A stretch of DNA of 9,741 nucleotides from Solobacterium sp. UBA636 (GTDB taxonomy: Bacteria > Bacillota_I > Bacilli_A > Erysipelotrichales > Erysipelotrichaceae): contig DBOW01000103.1 in the NCBI GenBank assembly GCA_002299675.1, forward strand, positions 9,479-19,219. Reading direction: 5' to 3'. Shown piece after piece: positions 1 to 5,945 of the stretch. Positions within the stretch are counted from its first letter, which is position 1, and each line of letters opens with the position of its first letter. The position numbers were made by a program, and so were the translations under genes. Under the pieces are notes generated by a model that was not told where the DNA came from, did not search any database, and saw nothing but the letters and a program-made list of their open reading frames with translations.

Positions 1-40
1 TATTCAGCAGAAAAATCTGCGGGTTGTTTATGAACTGTAA

Positions 41-916
41 TCATTCAATAGGTTTTAAATAGAAATTGCCATAGAAGTTTTCGGTTTTGAAGGTATTGAT
101 TATGACCTTGGAGTCTACCTGTCTGATGAATCGGGCTATGTCTTCTACTTCATAGCTTGATACTACCGTTATCAGCATGGATACTGGTTTTTTTGAGTAG
201 CCGCCTGTGCCGTTGAGTCTTGTCATGCCGTGTCTGAACTGTTTCATGTAGGCATCAATTACTTCATCGGGCTTAGAGGTTGTAATCTGCATGGTCATGC
301 GTTCATATCTGTGATAGAAGGAATCGATTGTTTTGGTTGAGATAAACTGAAACAGAATTGAATAGCCGGCATACTGAAAGCCAAACATGATACCGAAAAT
401 AATCAGGAGTGTGGCGTTGAAGATAAATACCTGGGACCAGATAGAGCGGCCAAGCCTGTTTGATATATAAAGCGCAATGAAATCGGTACCGCCGGTTGAG
501 GCATTGCCTTTCAGGGCAATCAGTGCTGATATGCCATAGATGAAGCCACCGAAAATGATATTGAGAAGCTGATCATCAAAGAGCGGATTAAAGTGCATTA
601 CTTTAAGACATAACGAAACAGTGAATACCTGAATCATTGAAAAAAAGACAAAGCGTTTTGAAATCGATCTGCTGCAAAGAAGGGCTACCGGGATATTCAG
701 TATCAGCATGCCCAGTGAAGTTGAGAAAGTGAAACCGAAGAAGCTGCTGGTTATTCTTTCGATAAGTATCGCAAGACCGGTAAAGCCGCTTGACAGCAGG
801 TTTAAGGGCTCCATAAATACTCTGATTACCGCTGCCTGCAGAAAGCCGGAAATAAGGACACAGAACAGGGTAAATAAATTGCGTATATCTTTGTTTTCTT
901 TTATTGTTTTCCACAT
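41..916 (-). CDS. YitT family membrane protein (DUF161 + DUF2179)
   Basis: A 291-residue integral membrane protein of the YitT family, whose transported substrate or exact role is not established. The N-terminal ~200 residues are hydrophobic with several predicted membrane segments, and carry the family signature GNASTGGTDFIALY at about 137-150. The C-terminal ~80 residues (about 207-287), with MTMQITTSKPDEVIDAY and a terminal KTENFYGNF stretch, match the soluble DUF2179 domain, which has a ferredoxin-like fold resembling nucleotide- or ligand-sensing domains. Length and two-domain order are normal for the family. The ATG at 914-916 lies inside the 3' end of cutC (16-nt overlap), so the gene is probably translationally coupled to cutC and transcribed from the cutC promoter. 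No clear terminator is seen before the window edge. Family assignment is firm; function is open. Confidence 0.93.
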   Translation of the reverse strand: MWKTIKENKDIRNLFTLFCVLISGFLQAAVIRVFMEPLNLLSSGFTGLAILIERITSSFFGFTFSTSLGMLILNIPVALLCSRSISKRFVFFSMIQVFTVSLCLKVMHFNPLFDDQLLNIIFGGFIYGISALIALKGNASTGGTDFIALYISNRLGRSIWSQVFIFNATLLIIFGIMFGFQYAGYSILFQFISTKTIDSFYHRYERMTMQITTSKPDEVIDAYMKQFRHGMTRLNGTGGYSKKPVSMLITVVSSYEVEDIARFIRQVDSKVIINTFKTENFYGNFYLKPIE

Positions 917-1644
917 AGTGAATCTTTAAGCTCCTTTACTTTGATAGAACTTACCACGTCATACTGATCTTTGCCATTATAGCTGTATGAGACATTTGTG
1001 TTTGAGGTTGTTGAATCAAAAAGCCATTCTTTGCAGGAGGAATGGACCTGACTGATTTTTGTATAGTTTATAAGCTCTATGGCATTTGTGCTGTTAATAC
1101 CTGAACCGGCCAGTATTTCAATCTGATTTCCATATTTTGACTGAAGGTCTTTGATAAGTTCTTTGCCTTCCATGGCTTTGTTTCTCTGGCCTGAGGTGAG
1201 TACTCTGTCTATTTTCAGTTTTATGAGTGTTTCAATGCTTGAATATGGATCGTCTGTGCAGTCAAAAGCTCTATGGAAGACTGCTTCTTTATTATATTGT
1301 TTAATGATGGATACCATATGCTCAGTTTTTGGTATATCAATTGTATAATCTTCATTTAAAAATCCAAAGGCTATGCCATCAGCACCATTTTCTAACAGCA
1401 GCTTTGCATCGGCGTACATGGTCTGTGTGTCTGCCTCACCATAACAGAAGCCGCCGCCTCTTGGTCTTACCATGCAGATTACTTTAAGGTCAGTACTGGT
1501 TTTTGTGAGTATCAGTGAGGCAAGTGAAGGGGTAAGGCCTCCAAGATGGAGGGCTGAGTTGAGTTCTATTCTATCTGCCTGACCTTTACAGGCTTCAAGG
1601 GCGTCATAATATGAGCCGGCACATATTTCCAGAGTGTATTTCAT
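901..1644 (-). CDS. cutC: CutC family protein (TIM-barrel copper homeostasis family)
   Basis: A 247-residue cytosolic TIM-barrel protein, matching the usual ~245-residue length of CutC. Family motifs appear in order: LEICAGS near the N-terminus (5-11), DRIELN (24-29), VRPRGGGFCY (59-68), VFHRAFD (122-128), LTSGQ (149-153), AGSGI (179-183) and HSS (201-203). The name comes from a link to copper tolerance in Escherichia coli. That phenotype has been disputed and the enzymatic activity is unknown, so the copper role should be read as a family label. It is the first gene of a minus-strand pair with yitT. The ATG at 1644-1642 has no Shine-Dalgarno sequence; instead a TGATATAAA extended -10 lies 8 nt upstream, so the mRNA may be nearly leaderless. 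An ATG slightly further upstream is out of frame and hits a stop after two codons. Confidence 0.93.
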   Translation of the reverse strand: MKYTLEICAGSYYDALEACKGQADRIELNSALHLGGLTPSLASLILTKTSTDLKVICMVRPRGGGFCYGEADTQTMYADAKLLLENGADGIAFGFLNEDYTIDIPKTEHMVSIIKQYNKEAVFHRAFDCTDDPYSSIETLIKLKIDRVLTSGQRNKAMEGKELIKDLQSKYGNQIEILAGSGINSTNAIELINYTKISQVHSSCKEWLFDSTTSNTNVSYSYNGKDQYDVVSSIKVKELKDSLCGKQ

Positions 1645-1652
1645 GAGTTCAT

Positions 1653-1661
1653 TTTATATCA
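1653..1661 (-). promoter_or_regulatory. Extended -10 promoter of cutC-yitT
   Basis: Read on the minus strand, 1661 to 1653 is TGATATAAA: a TGn extension followed by TATAAA (5 of 6 to TATAAT). No good -35 is seen at 16-18 nt, as expected when an extended -10 compensates. Transcription would start about 7 nt downstream, near 1646, only 0-3 nt before the cutC ATG. It overlaps the probable upstream region of the divergent queT promoter. Confidence 0.55.
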
Positions 1662-1665
1662 AAAG

Positions 1666-1676
1666 TGGTATAGAAT
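1666..1676 (+). promoter_or_regulatory. Putative queT promoter (-10 region)
   Basis: The string TGGTATAGAAT holds two overlapping -10 options: TGG+TATAGA (extended -10, 1666-1674) or TAGAAT (1671-1676, 5 of 6 matches). The best -35 candidate at 17 nt, TTCATT at 1648-1653, is weak. Initiation near 1681-1683 would place the first leader hairpin (1683-1695) almost at the 5' end of the RNA, as is common for riboswitch leaders. The assignment rests on position and consensus only. Confidence 0.45.
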
Positions 1677-1682
1677 AGAACA

Positions 1683-1784
1683 GTACTTTGTGTACCAAGC
1701 AGTTCTACTCCGATATCCTGCTTGTAAAACATTAAAACCAAAGGAACACATCTTTTTTGTAGTGTCCTTTGCAGGTCGTTTTTT
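1683..1784 (+). promoter_or_regulatory. Structured queT leader, candidate preQ1-type riboswitch
   Basis: The ~120-nt leader of queT shows ordered structure. A small hairpin pairs GTAC 1683-1686 with GTAC 1692-1695. A second pairs AAGCAG 1697-1702 with CTGCTT 1718-1723, and is followed by an A-rich tail GUAAAACAUUAAAACC. The loop starts UUC and ends AUCC before the 3' strand, and the A-rich tail follows directly; all three recall the preQ1-I consensus. I cannot draw a convincing P2 pseudoknot, so class I, II or III is undecided. CCTGC 1717-1721 can instead pair with GCAGG 1771-1775, enclosing the terminator hairpin, so the aptamer-like stem and the extended terminator are mutually exclusive. 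QueT genes are classic preQ1-riboswitch targets, which supports the idea; a different ligand or a plain attenuator is possible. Confidence 0.5.
1739..1784 (+). terminator. Intrinsic terminator in the queT leader
   Basis: CAAAGGAACAC (1739-1749) pairs with GTGTCCTTTG (1762-1771), with one bulged A. A U-run (1779-1784, then A and four more U) follows after 7 nt. If CCTGC 1717-1721 pairs with GCAGG 1771-1775, the gap between helix and U-run shrinks to 3 nt. It lies between the promoter and the Shine-Dalgarno sequence, so it must be regulated rather than a gene-end terminator. An alternative partner for CAAAG 1739-1743 is CTTTG 1686-1690. Confidence 0.65.
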
Positions 1785-1799
1785 ATTTTAGGAGGTTTT

Positions 1800-2318
1800 A
1801 TGAAGACAAAAACACTTGTAATGCACGCACTTGTAGCCGGTATTTATACGGCACTCTGTATCGTTCTTGGAGCTTATGCCTTTGGCCCTGTTCAAATCAG
1901 GATAGCTGAGCTGTTGATGGTACTATGTATTTTTGATAAGAAATTTATTTATTCTTTGACTTTCGCCTGTTTTGTAACCAATATTTATGGGGTTATGAAC
2001 GGTATGGATTATTTTATGCTCGATATTATTTTTGGTACACTGGCAACGCTGTTATCTGGAATATTGATGTATAAGTTAAGGAATATCAGATATAAGGGAC
2101 TGCCGCTTCTGTCATTTGTGATGCCGGCAGTATTTAATGGGATTATTGTTGGAGCTGAGCTTACTTATTATTTTATGGCTGAGGGTTCCAGCGTACTGAT
2201 GCTTTTTGGTGTAAATGCTTTATCGGTATTTGCCGGAGAGATGATTTCAGTATTTATACTGGGCATTGTTTTCTTTAAGCCTTTTGAGAGGTTTTATCAG
2301 CTGCAGTTAAATAAATAG
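1800..2318 (+). CDS. queT: QueT family queuosine-precursor transporter (ECF S component)
   Basis: A 172-residue membrane protein of the QueT family, the substrate-binding S component of an energy-coupling-factor transporter. The family is thought to import queuosine precursors such as preQ1 or preQ0 for tRNA modification. No ATPase or EcfT gene is nearby, as expected for S components that share a common ECF module encoded elsewhere. Visible signatures are an N-terminal helix (MHALVAGIYTALCIVLG), FGPVQIRIAELL at 28-39, FVTNIYG at 58-64, and several further hydrophobic segments ending near residue 160. A strong Shine-Dalgarno AGGAGG (1790-1795) sits 4 nt before the ATG. It is preceded by a structured leader with a terminator and followed by its own terminator, so it is a single-gene, leader-controlled unit. 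Substrate is inferred from family and leader. Confidence 0.9.
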   Translation: MKTKTLVMHALVAGIYTALCIVLGAYAFGPVQIRIAELLMVLCIFDKKFIYSLTFACFVTNIYGVMNGMDYFMLDIIFGTLATLLSGILMYKLRNIRYKGLPLLSFVMPAVFNGIIVGAELTYYFMAEGSSVLMLFGVNALSVFAGEMISVFILGIVFFKPFERFYQLQLNK

Positions 2319-2321
2319 AAT

Positions 2322-2342
2322 AAAGGCCTTCGGGCCTTTTTT
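2322..2342 (+). terminator. Intrinsic terminator of queT, C(UUCG)G tetraloop
   Basis: AAAGGCC (2322-2328), loop TTCG (2329-2332), GGCCTTT (2333-2339), with a U-run at 2337-2342 that partly belongs to the stem. The loop is the very stable cUUCGg tetraloop. It lies 3 nt after the queT stop codon and abuts the next promoter. Confidence 0.9.
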
Positions 2343-2343
2343 G

Positions 2344-2354
2344 TGTTATATAAT
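2344..2354 (+). promoter_or_regulatory. -10 promoter element of the tmk operon
   Basis: TGTTATATAAT contains a perfect TATAAT (2349-2354) and, alternatively, TGT+TATATA as an extended -10 (2344-2352). No convincing -35 is found: the region 15-18 nt upstream is the queT terminator stem. The start codon at 2361 is 6 nt after TATAAT, where transcription would itself begin, which implies a leaderless mRNA. Confidence 0.6.
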
Positions 2355-2360
2355 AGTTTT

Positions 2361-2675
2361 ATGCGTAATATTGATATTAAAGAAGTAGAAGGAATAAAGA
2401 AACAGCTTGAAATGCTTGGCGATGAGGATGTTGTCTTTATCGATGAAGATGGACAGTCTAAATATGCAGTTATGAATCTTAATTATTTTGAGAAGCTGGA
2501 TTCTTATCGTCAGCTCAGCGAGAAAAATGGTCCGGTGTTTAACACCCAGGTGAAGATTTTTTCGGGTGGTTCGCCAATGGAAGATCTGAGCTATGATGAA
2601 TATGAGAAGATCAGAAATCAGCTTCTGGAGATTTTTGATAAGTCTTTCAGACCTAAGAACGATAAGCTGAATTAG
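2361..2675 (+). CDS. Small Phd/YefM-like antitoxin-fold protein, function unknown
   Basis: A 104-residue soluble protein. Residues about 20-48 (DVVFIDEDGQSKYAVMNLNYFEKLDSY) resemble the Phd/YefM antitoxin core, in which a beta hairpin carrying a polar 'DG' turn is followed by 'AVL...eyekL' and a helix. The C-terminal half (SYDEYEKIRNQLLEIF) is charged and helical, as in toxin-neutralising tails. No toxin gene adjoins it: the next gene is tmk, 4 nt downstream. It may be an orphan antitoxin, an autoregulator of this operon, or an unrelated small protein. I chose the ATG at 2361 over a GTG at 2343 because the latter lies inside the terminator/promoter overlap. There is no Shine-Dalgarno sequence; a -10 box stands 6 nt upstream. 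That it is a gene is likely; the fold is a moderate-confidence call by eye. Confidence 0.7.
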   Translation: MRNIDIKEVEGIKKQLEMLGDEDVVFIDEDGQSKYAVMNLNYFEKLDSYRQLSEKNGPVFNTQVKIFSGGSPMEDLSYDEYEKIRNQLLEIFDKSFRPKNDKLN

Positions 2676-2679
2676 TTTT

Positions 2680-3300
2680 ATGAAAAAAGGCAGTTTTATA
2701 GTAATAGAGGGACCGGACGGTTCTGGGAAGACCACAATAGCCCTGAGGCTTAAGGAAATACTGAGTGAGAAATATGATATTGTGCATACCAGGGAACCTG
2801 GAGGCATCGATATAGCTGAGCAGATAAGAAACATTATTCTTGATCCTAAAAATACCGCTATGGAAGCCAAGACAGAGGCTCTTTTATATGCGGCTTCAAG
2901 GCGTCAGCATCTCGTTGAGAAAGTAATACCCGCATTAAAGAGGGGTTCGATTGTGCTGTGCGAGCGTTTTGTTTATTCTTCGCTTGTATATCAGGGTTAT
3001 GCCAGGGGTCTTGGAATTGATGCAGTTTATGATATAAACCGTTTTGCGATTGGTGATACTATGCCAGATCTGGTTTTATATCTGGATGTTGATGAGAAGA
3101 CTGGTCTTTCGCGTGTTAATTCAAGAGGCAATAAGGACCGTCTTGATGGGGAATCAAGCGATTTTCATAAGAAGGTTGTTGAGGGCTATCAGCTTATCAA
3201 GGAGCGTTTCAGCGATTTTAAGGTGGTTGATGCTTCAAGGAGTGCTGATGAGGTTCTTGAGGACTGTTTAGATATTATTTATAAGTTTTTGAATGATTAA
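2680..3300 (+). CDS. tmk: Thymidylate kinase
   Basis: Phosphorylates dTMP to dTDP with ATP, an essential cytosolic step of dTTP synthesis. The protein is 206 residues, a normal length. The P-loop is GPDGSGKTT at 11-19, TREPGG at 37-42 contacts the nucleotide, a CERFVYSSLVYQGYARGLG segment at 94-112 corresponds to the conserved DR(Y/F)xxSSxAYQG block, and a lid-like segment KDRLDGESSDFHKKVVEGY spans 152-170. Two positions differ from the usual block: Glu95 stands where Asp of the DR motif is normal, and Tyr99 where Asp of DSS is common. The rest is intact, so it is probably active. The start lies 4 nt after the upstream gene's stop and lacks a clear Shine-Dalgarno sequence, suggesting translational coupling. 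It overlaps holB by 8 nt. Confidence 0.97.
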   Translation: MKKGSFIVIEGPDGSGKTTIALRLKEILSEKYDIVHTREPGGIDIAEQIRNIILDPKNTAMEAKTEALLYAASRRQHLVEKVIPALKRGSIVLCERFVYSSLVYQGYARGLGIDAVYDINRFAIGDTMPDLVLYLDVDEKTGLSRVNSRGNKDRLDGESSDFHKKVVEGYQLIKERFSDFKVVDASRSADEVLEDCLDIIYKFLND

Positions 3301-4252
3301 AGATGTTTTGAAGAAGCAGGAGCTTACAGCCTATCTCAGTCTTAAGCATGATCTGGAAAGCGGTAAGCTTGCGCATTCTTATTTGTTTTATGGTGAACTT
3401 AATCCTCTTAAAACAGAGGCGGCTTTTTTAATGGCTCAGTCAATTATTGAGGGAAGCGGTACTTTTGCGTGTGAGGAGTGTGAGCAGTGTAAAAGAATAA
3501 GACAGCTGAAGCATCTTGATGTGATTTATATAAATGGCTATAAAGCCTCTATCAAGGTAAATGATATTGAGCAGCTGATGATGGAATTTTCAAAGACGGC
3601 GGCTGAGCAAAGCGGCAGGAAGGTATATATTATTGATAATATAAATAACTCTTCGCAAAAGGTGCTCAATATGATTCTGAAGTTTATGGAGGAGCCTGGA
3701 AGCAGGAGTACTTATGGTATTTTTCTGAGCGATAATATTGATGGTCTTCTGCCTACAGTTGTCTCACGCTGCAGAAGGGTGGAATTTAAGACCCGTGATT
3801 TTTCATATTTGATAGCTGAGTATGAGAAACATGGTTTTGAGAACACGGATGCTTATCTTTTAAGCCGTATTAAGCACTGTTATGAGGATATGGATCTGAA
3901 TGATGAGTGTTATACAAATGCCAGGGAATATGTTTATAAGACAATAGGCAATCTTGACAACAGGGACTATCTGCCGGCGATGTTCTTTAATGAGTTTTAT
4001 ACTTGTGTTAATAAGGATGATTTTAAGCTTTTGAGTGATTATTATCTTTCGATTATGCAGATAGTTATTTCTGATGCGCTTATTTTTAATACTCGCGATG
4101 ATAATGAATATAATAATTGTCTCAATATTTTAAGGAACAGGGATCTTGTGAAGCTGATGGAGATATTTATGGATGCTTCAAAAAAGGCGAAAACCAATAT
4201 AAACAGGCAGCTGCTGTTTGACCAAATCGGGGCACATTTAATATCATTATAG
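3293..4252 (+). CDS. holB: DNA polymerase III delta-prime subunit, degenerate ATP site
   Basis: A 319-residue clamp-loader subunit that, with DnaX and delta, loads the sliding clamp on DNA. Evidence includes AHSYLFYG near 27-34, a Cys cluster C60-C63-C66 of the zinc module, VYIIDNIN at 111-118 in the Walker B position, NMILKFMEEP at 126-135, and the sensor motif TVVSRCRRVEF at 155-165. The Walker A region reads GELNPLKTEAA instead of GPxGxGKxxxA, so the ATP site is lost, as in Escherichia coli delta-prime. Walker B also lacks the DEAD/HAD residues. The usual extra Cys ahead of the CxxCxxC is not seen. It starts inside tmk and is followed by ricT 10 nt downstream. The position between tmk and ricT is the standard Bacillota arrangement. 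The identity rests on motifs plus context. Confidence 0.93.
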   Translation: MIKDVLKKQELTAYLSLKHDLESGKLAHSYLFYGELNPLKTEAAFLMAQSIIEGSGTFACEECEQCKRIRQLKHLDVIYINGYKASIKVNDIEQLMMEFSKTAAEQSGRKVYIIDNINNSSQKVLNMILKFMEEPGSRSTYGIFLSDNIDGLLPTVVSRCRRVEFKTRDFSYLIAEYEKHGFENTDAYLLSRIKHCYEDMDLNDECYTNAREYVYKTIGNLDNRDYLPAMFFNEFYTCVNKDDFKLLSDYYLSIMQIVISDALIFNTRDDNEYNNCLNILRNRDLVKLMEIFMDASKKAKTNINRQLLFDQIGAHLISL

Positions 4253-4262
4253 AGGAGTTTTT

Positions 4263-5093
4263 ATGTATATAGCGGTTAAATTTGATTCAACAAATAAGAC
4301 ATATACCTTCAAGGTTTCGGACTTTGAAGTTAAAAGTGGTGATAGAGTGGTAGTGGAAACTGCCAGGGGTCTGGAAATAGGCAAAGTGACTGGTTCACCT
4401 TTTGAAAAGCCGGATATCAATCTTGAGATTAAGGAAATTCTGCGTCTGGCTACAAAAAGGGATCTTCAGGATTATGAGGAAAATAAGGAAGATGCCGCAA
4501 GGGCAAAGGATATTGCCCAGAAGGAAGCAGACAGGCTTAACCTGGGCATGAATATTATTGCCAGTGAATATACTCTGGATCGTGCCAAGATAACTTTTAC
4601 TTATCTGGCTGATGACAGAGTTGATTTCCGTGAGCTTTTAAAGGTTCTGGCTTCTATTTTCCATTGCCGTATTGATTTAAGACAGATTGGCACTCGTGAC
4701 AAGGCTAAGATGGTTTCGGGTATTGGCTGCTGTGGCAGGGAGCTTTGCTGTGCAAAGTTTATCTCGGATTTTGACCGTATTTCAATCAATATGGCCAAGA
4801 ATCAGCTGCTGGCTTTAAATATTCAGAAGCTAAGCGGGCAGTGCGGCAATCTGATGTGCTGTCTTAAATATGAAGATGAGGCTTATAAGGATCTGAGGAA
4901 GGATCTTCCAAAACTTAATTCAAACGTTGAATATGAGGGTGAGAGATATAAGCTTGTTTCAATGAATGTGATTAATCAGACCTGCCGTATAGAGAATGGT
5001 GATACTTCTCTGACTGTTGATCTGAAGGATTTTAAAAAGAAGGCAAAATATAATTTAAATAGAAAAGAAGGAGAAAGGGAAAGTGTCAAATAG
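4263..5093 (+). CDS. ricT: RicT/YaaT, PSP1-domain protein of the Y-complex
   Basis: A 276-residue PSP1 superfamily protein. In Bacillus subtilis RicT forms the iron-sulphur RicAFT complex that promotes mRNA maturation by RNase Y and affects sporulation, competence and biofilm decisions. The PSP1 core begins near residue 20 (VKSGDRVVVETARGLEIGKV). Seven Cys residues lie in two clusters: 156, 157, 162 and 163 (GIGCCGRELCCAKF), then 194, 199 and 200 (GQCGNLMCCLKYE). They match the conserved Cys set that binds the cluster cofactor. A strong Shine-Dalgarno (GAGGAG, 4252-4257) precedes the ATG by 5 nt and overlaps the holB stop. The charged Lys-rich C-terminus overlaps the rsmI start by 11 nt. No ricA or ricF is present here, which is normal since they lie elsewhere. 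Confidence 0.95.
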   Translation: MYIAVKFDSTNKTYTFKVSDFEVKSGDRVVVETARGLEIGKVTGSPFEKPDINLEIKEILRLATKRDLQDYEENKEDAARAKDIAQKEADRLNLGMNIIASEYTLDRAKITFTYLADDRVDFRELLKVLASIFHCRIDLRQIGTRDKAKMVSGIGCCGRELCCAKFISDFDRISINMAKNQLLALNIQKLSGQCGNLMCCLKYEDEAYKDLRKDLPKLNSNVEYEGERYKLVSMNVINQTCRIENGDTSLTVDLKDFKKKAKYNLNRKEGERESVK

Positions 5094-5916
5094 TTTTTAT
5101 GGGACACTTTTTATTGTCTCTACGCCGATTGGGAATTTAAGCGAGGCTTCACCCAGGGTGATTGATACGCTGAAAAGTGTGGATATTATTGCCTGTGAGG
5201 ATACAAGAAATACTTTGAAGCTGCTTACGCATTTTGATATACATACGCCAATGGTGGCTTATCATAATTTTAATGAAGATGAGGAATCTCTAAAGCTTAT
5301 TGAGCAGCTTGAAAGCGGAAAAAATATTGCGCTGGTTTCTGATGCCGGCTATCCTTTAATATCTGATCCAGGCTATACACTGGTTAATCGTCTTTCTGAA
5401 AGAGATATTAAGATTTCGGTTATTTCTGGGCCAAGTGCTTCAATTAATGCGCTTGTAGCTTCCGGGCTTGATACTATGCATTATCTTTTCTATGGTTTTC
5501 TAAGCTCCAGGACATCAAAGGCCAAAGCTGAGCTTGAGGGGCTTAAGAATTTTCCCTATACTATGATTTTCTATGAGGCACCTCACAGAATAAACAGAAC
5601 GCTGTCAATAATGCTGGAGGTACTCTCAGACAGAAACATCTGTGTTGCCAGAGAACTGACCAAGCTTCATGAGGAATTTTTAAGAGGCAGAATAAGTGAA
5701 TTAAAGGATCATGAGTTTAGAGGGGAACTGGTGATTGTTGTTGAAGGCTTTAAATGCGAAGATAGGGAAACCGATATTGAAGAGGTATATTTAAAGATTG
5801 ATGAATATATCAAAAACGGTATGAAGGTTAAGGAAGCGGTTAAAAAGGCCTGTGATTTATACAGTTTAAAGAAGAATGAAGTATATAATGGCTATATAAA
5901 AAGCCGCGAGATATGA
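5083..5916 (+). CDS. rsmI: 16S rRNA (cytidine1402-2'-O)-methyltransferase
   Basis: A SAM-dependent tetrapyrrole-methylase-fold enzyme that 2'-O-methylates C1402 of 16S rRNA in the ribosomal decoding centre. The protein is 277 residues, normal for RsmI. Motifs in order are STPIGNL (13-19), CEDTRNT (38-44), VSDAGYPLISDPGY (near 85-98), SGPSA (near 114-118), FYEAPHR (near 163-169) and ARELTKLHEEFLRG. The family usually reads SDAGTPxISDPG; the YP pair here is a mild variant. The start is GTG, chosen because AAGGAG (5068-5073) lies 9 nt upstream and because the conserved core starts only a few residues later. It overlaps ricT by 11 nt and is followed by nptA-like after 29 nt. Bacillus yabA and yabB, which often stand between ricT and rsmI, are absent. 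Confidence 0.96.
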   Translation: MSNSFYGTLFIVSTPIGNLSEASPRVIDTLKSVDIIACEDTRNTLKLLTHFDIHTPMVAYHNFNEDEESLKLIEQLESGKNIALVSDAGYPLISDPGYTLVNRLSERDIKISVISGPSASINALVASGLDTMHYLFYGFLSSRTSKAKAELEGLKNFPYTMIFYEAPHRINRTLSIMLEVLSDRNICVARELTKLHEEFLRGRISELKDHEFRGELVIVVEGFKCEDRETDIEEVYLKIDEYIKNGMKVKEAVKKACDLYSLKKNEVYNGYIKSREI

Positions 5917-5945
5917 GAAAATAAAAGGGATGGGAAGAGGTTTTT

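Noticed and set aside
7..20. Hairpin GCAGA-AAAA-TCTGC just downstream of yitT
   Set aside because: Only 5 bp and no T-run on the minus strand inside the window; cannot be called a terminator.
1645..1799. A small coding gene in the queT leader
   Set aside because: No frame with a plausible start and ribosome binding site; the region is better explained by paired RNA segments and a terminator.
2343..2360. A GTG start six codons upstream for the antitoxin-like gene
   Set aside because: It falls between the queT terminator and the -10 box, would be upstream of the likely transcription start, and has no Shine-Dalgarno.
2346..2870. A 174-codon open frame on the minus strand across the antitoxin-like gene and tmk
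   Set aside because: It is antisense to two well-supported genes, has a low-complexity Ile/Leu/Phe-rich translation without a recognisable domain, and no ribosome binding site.
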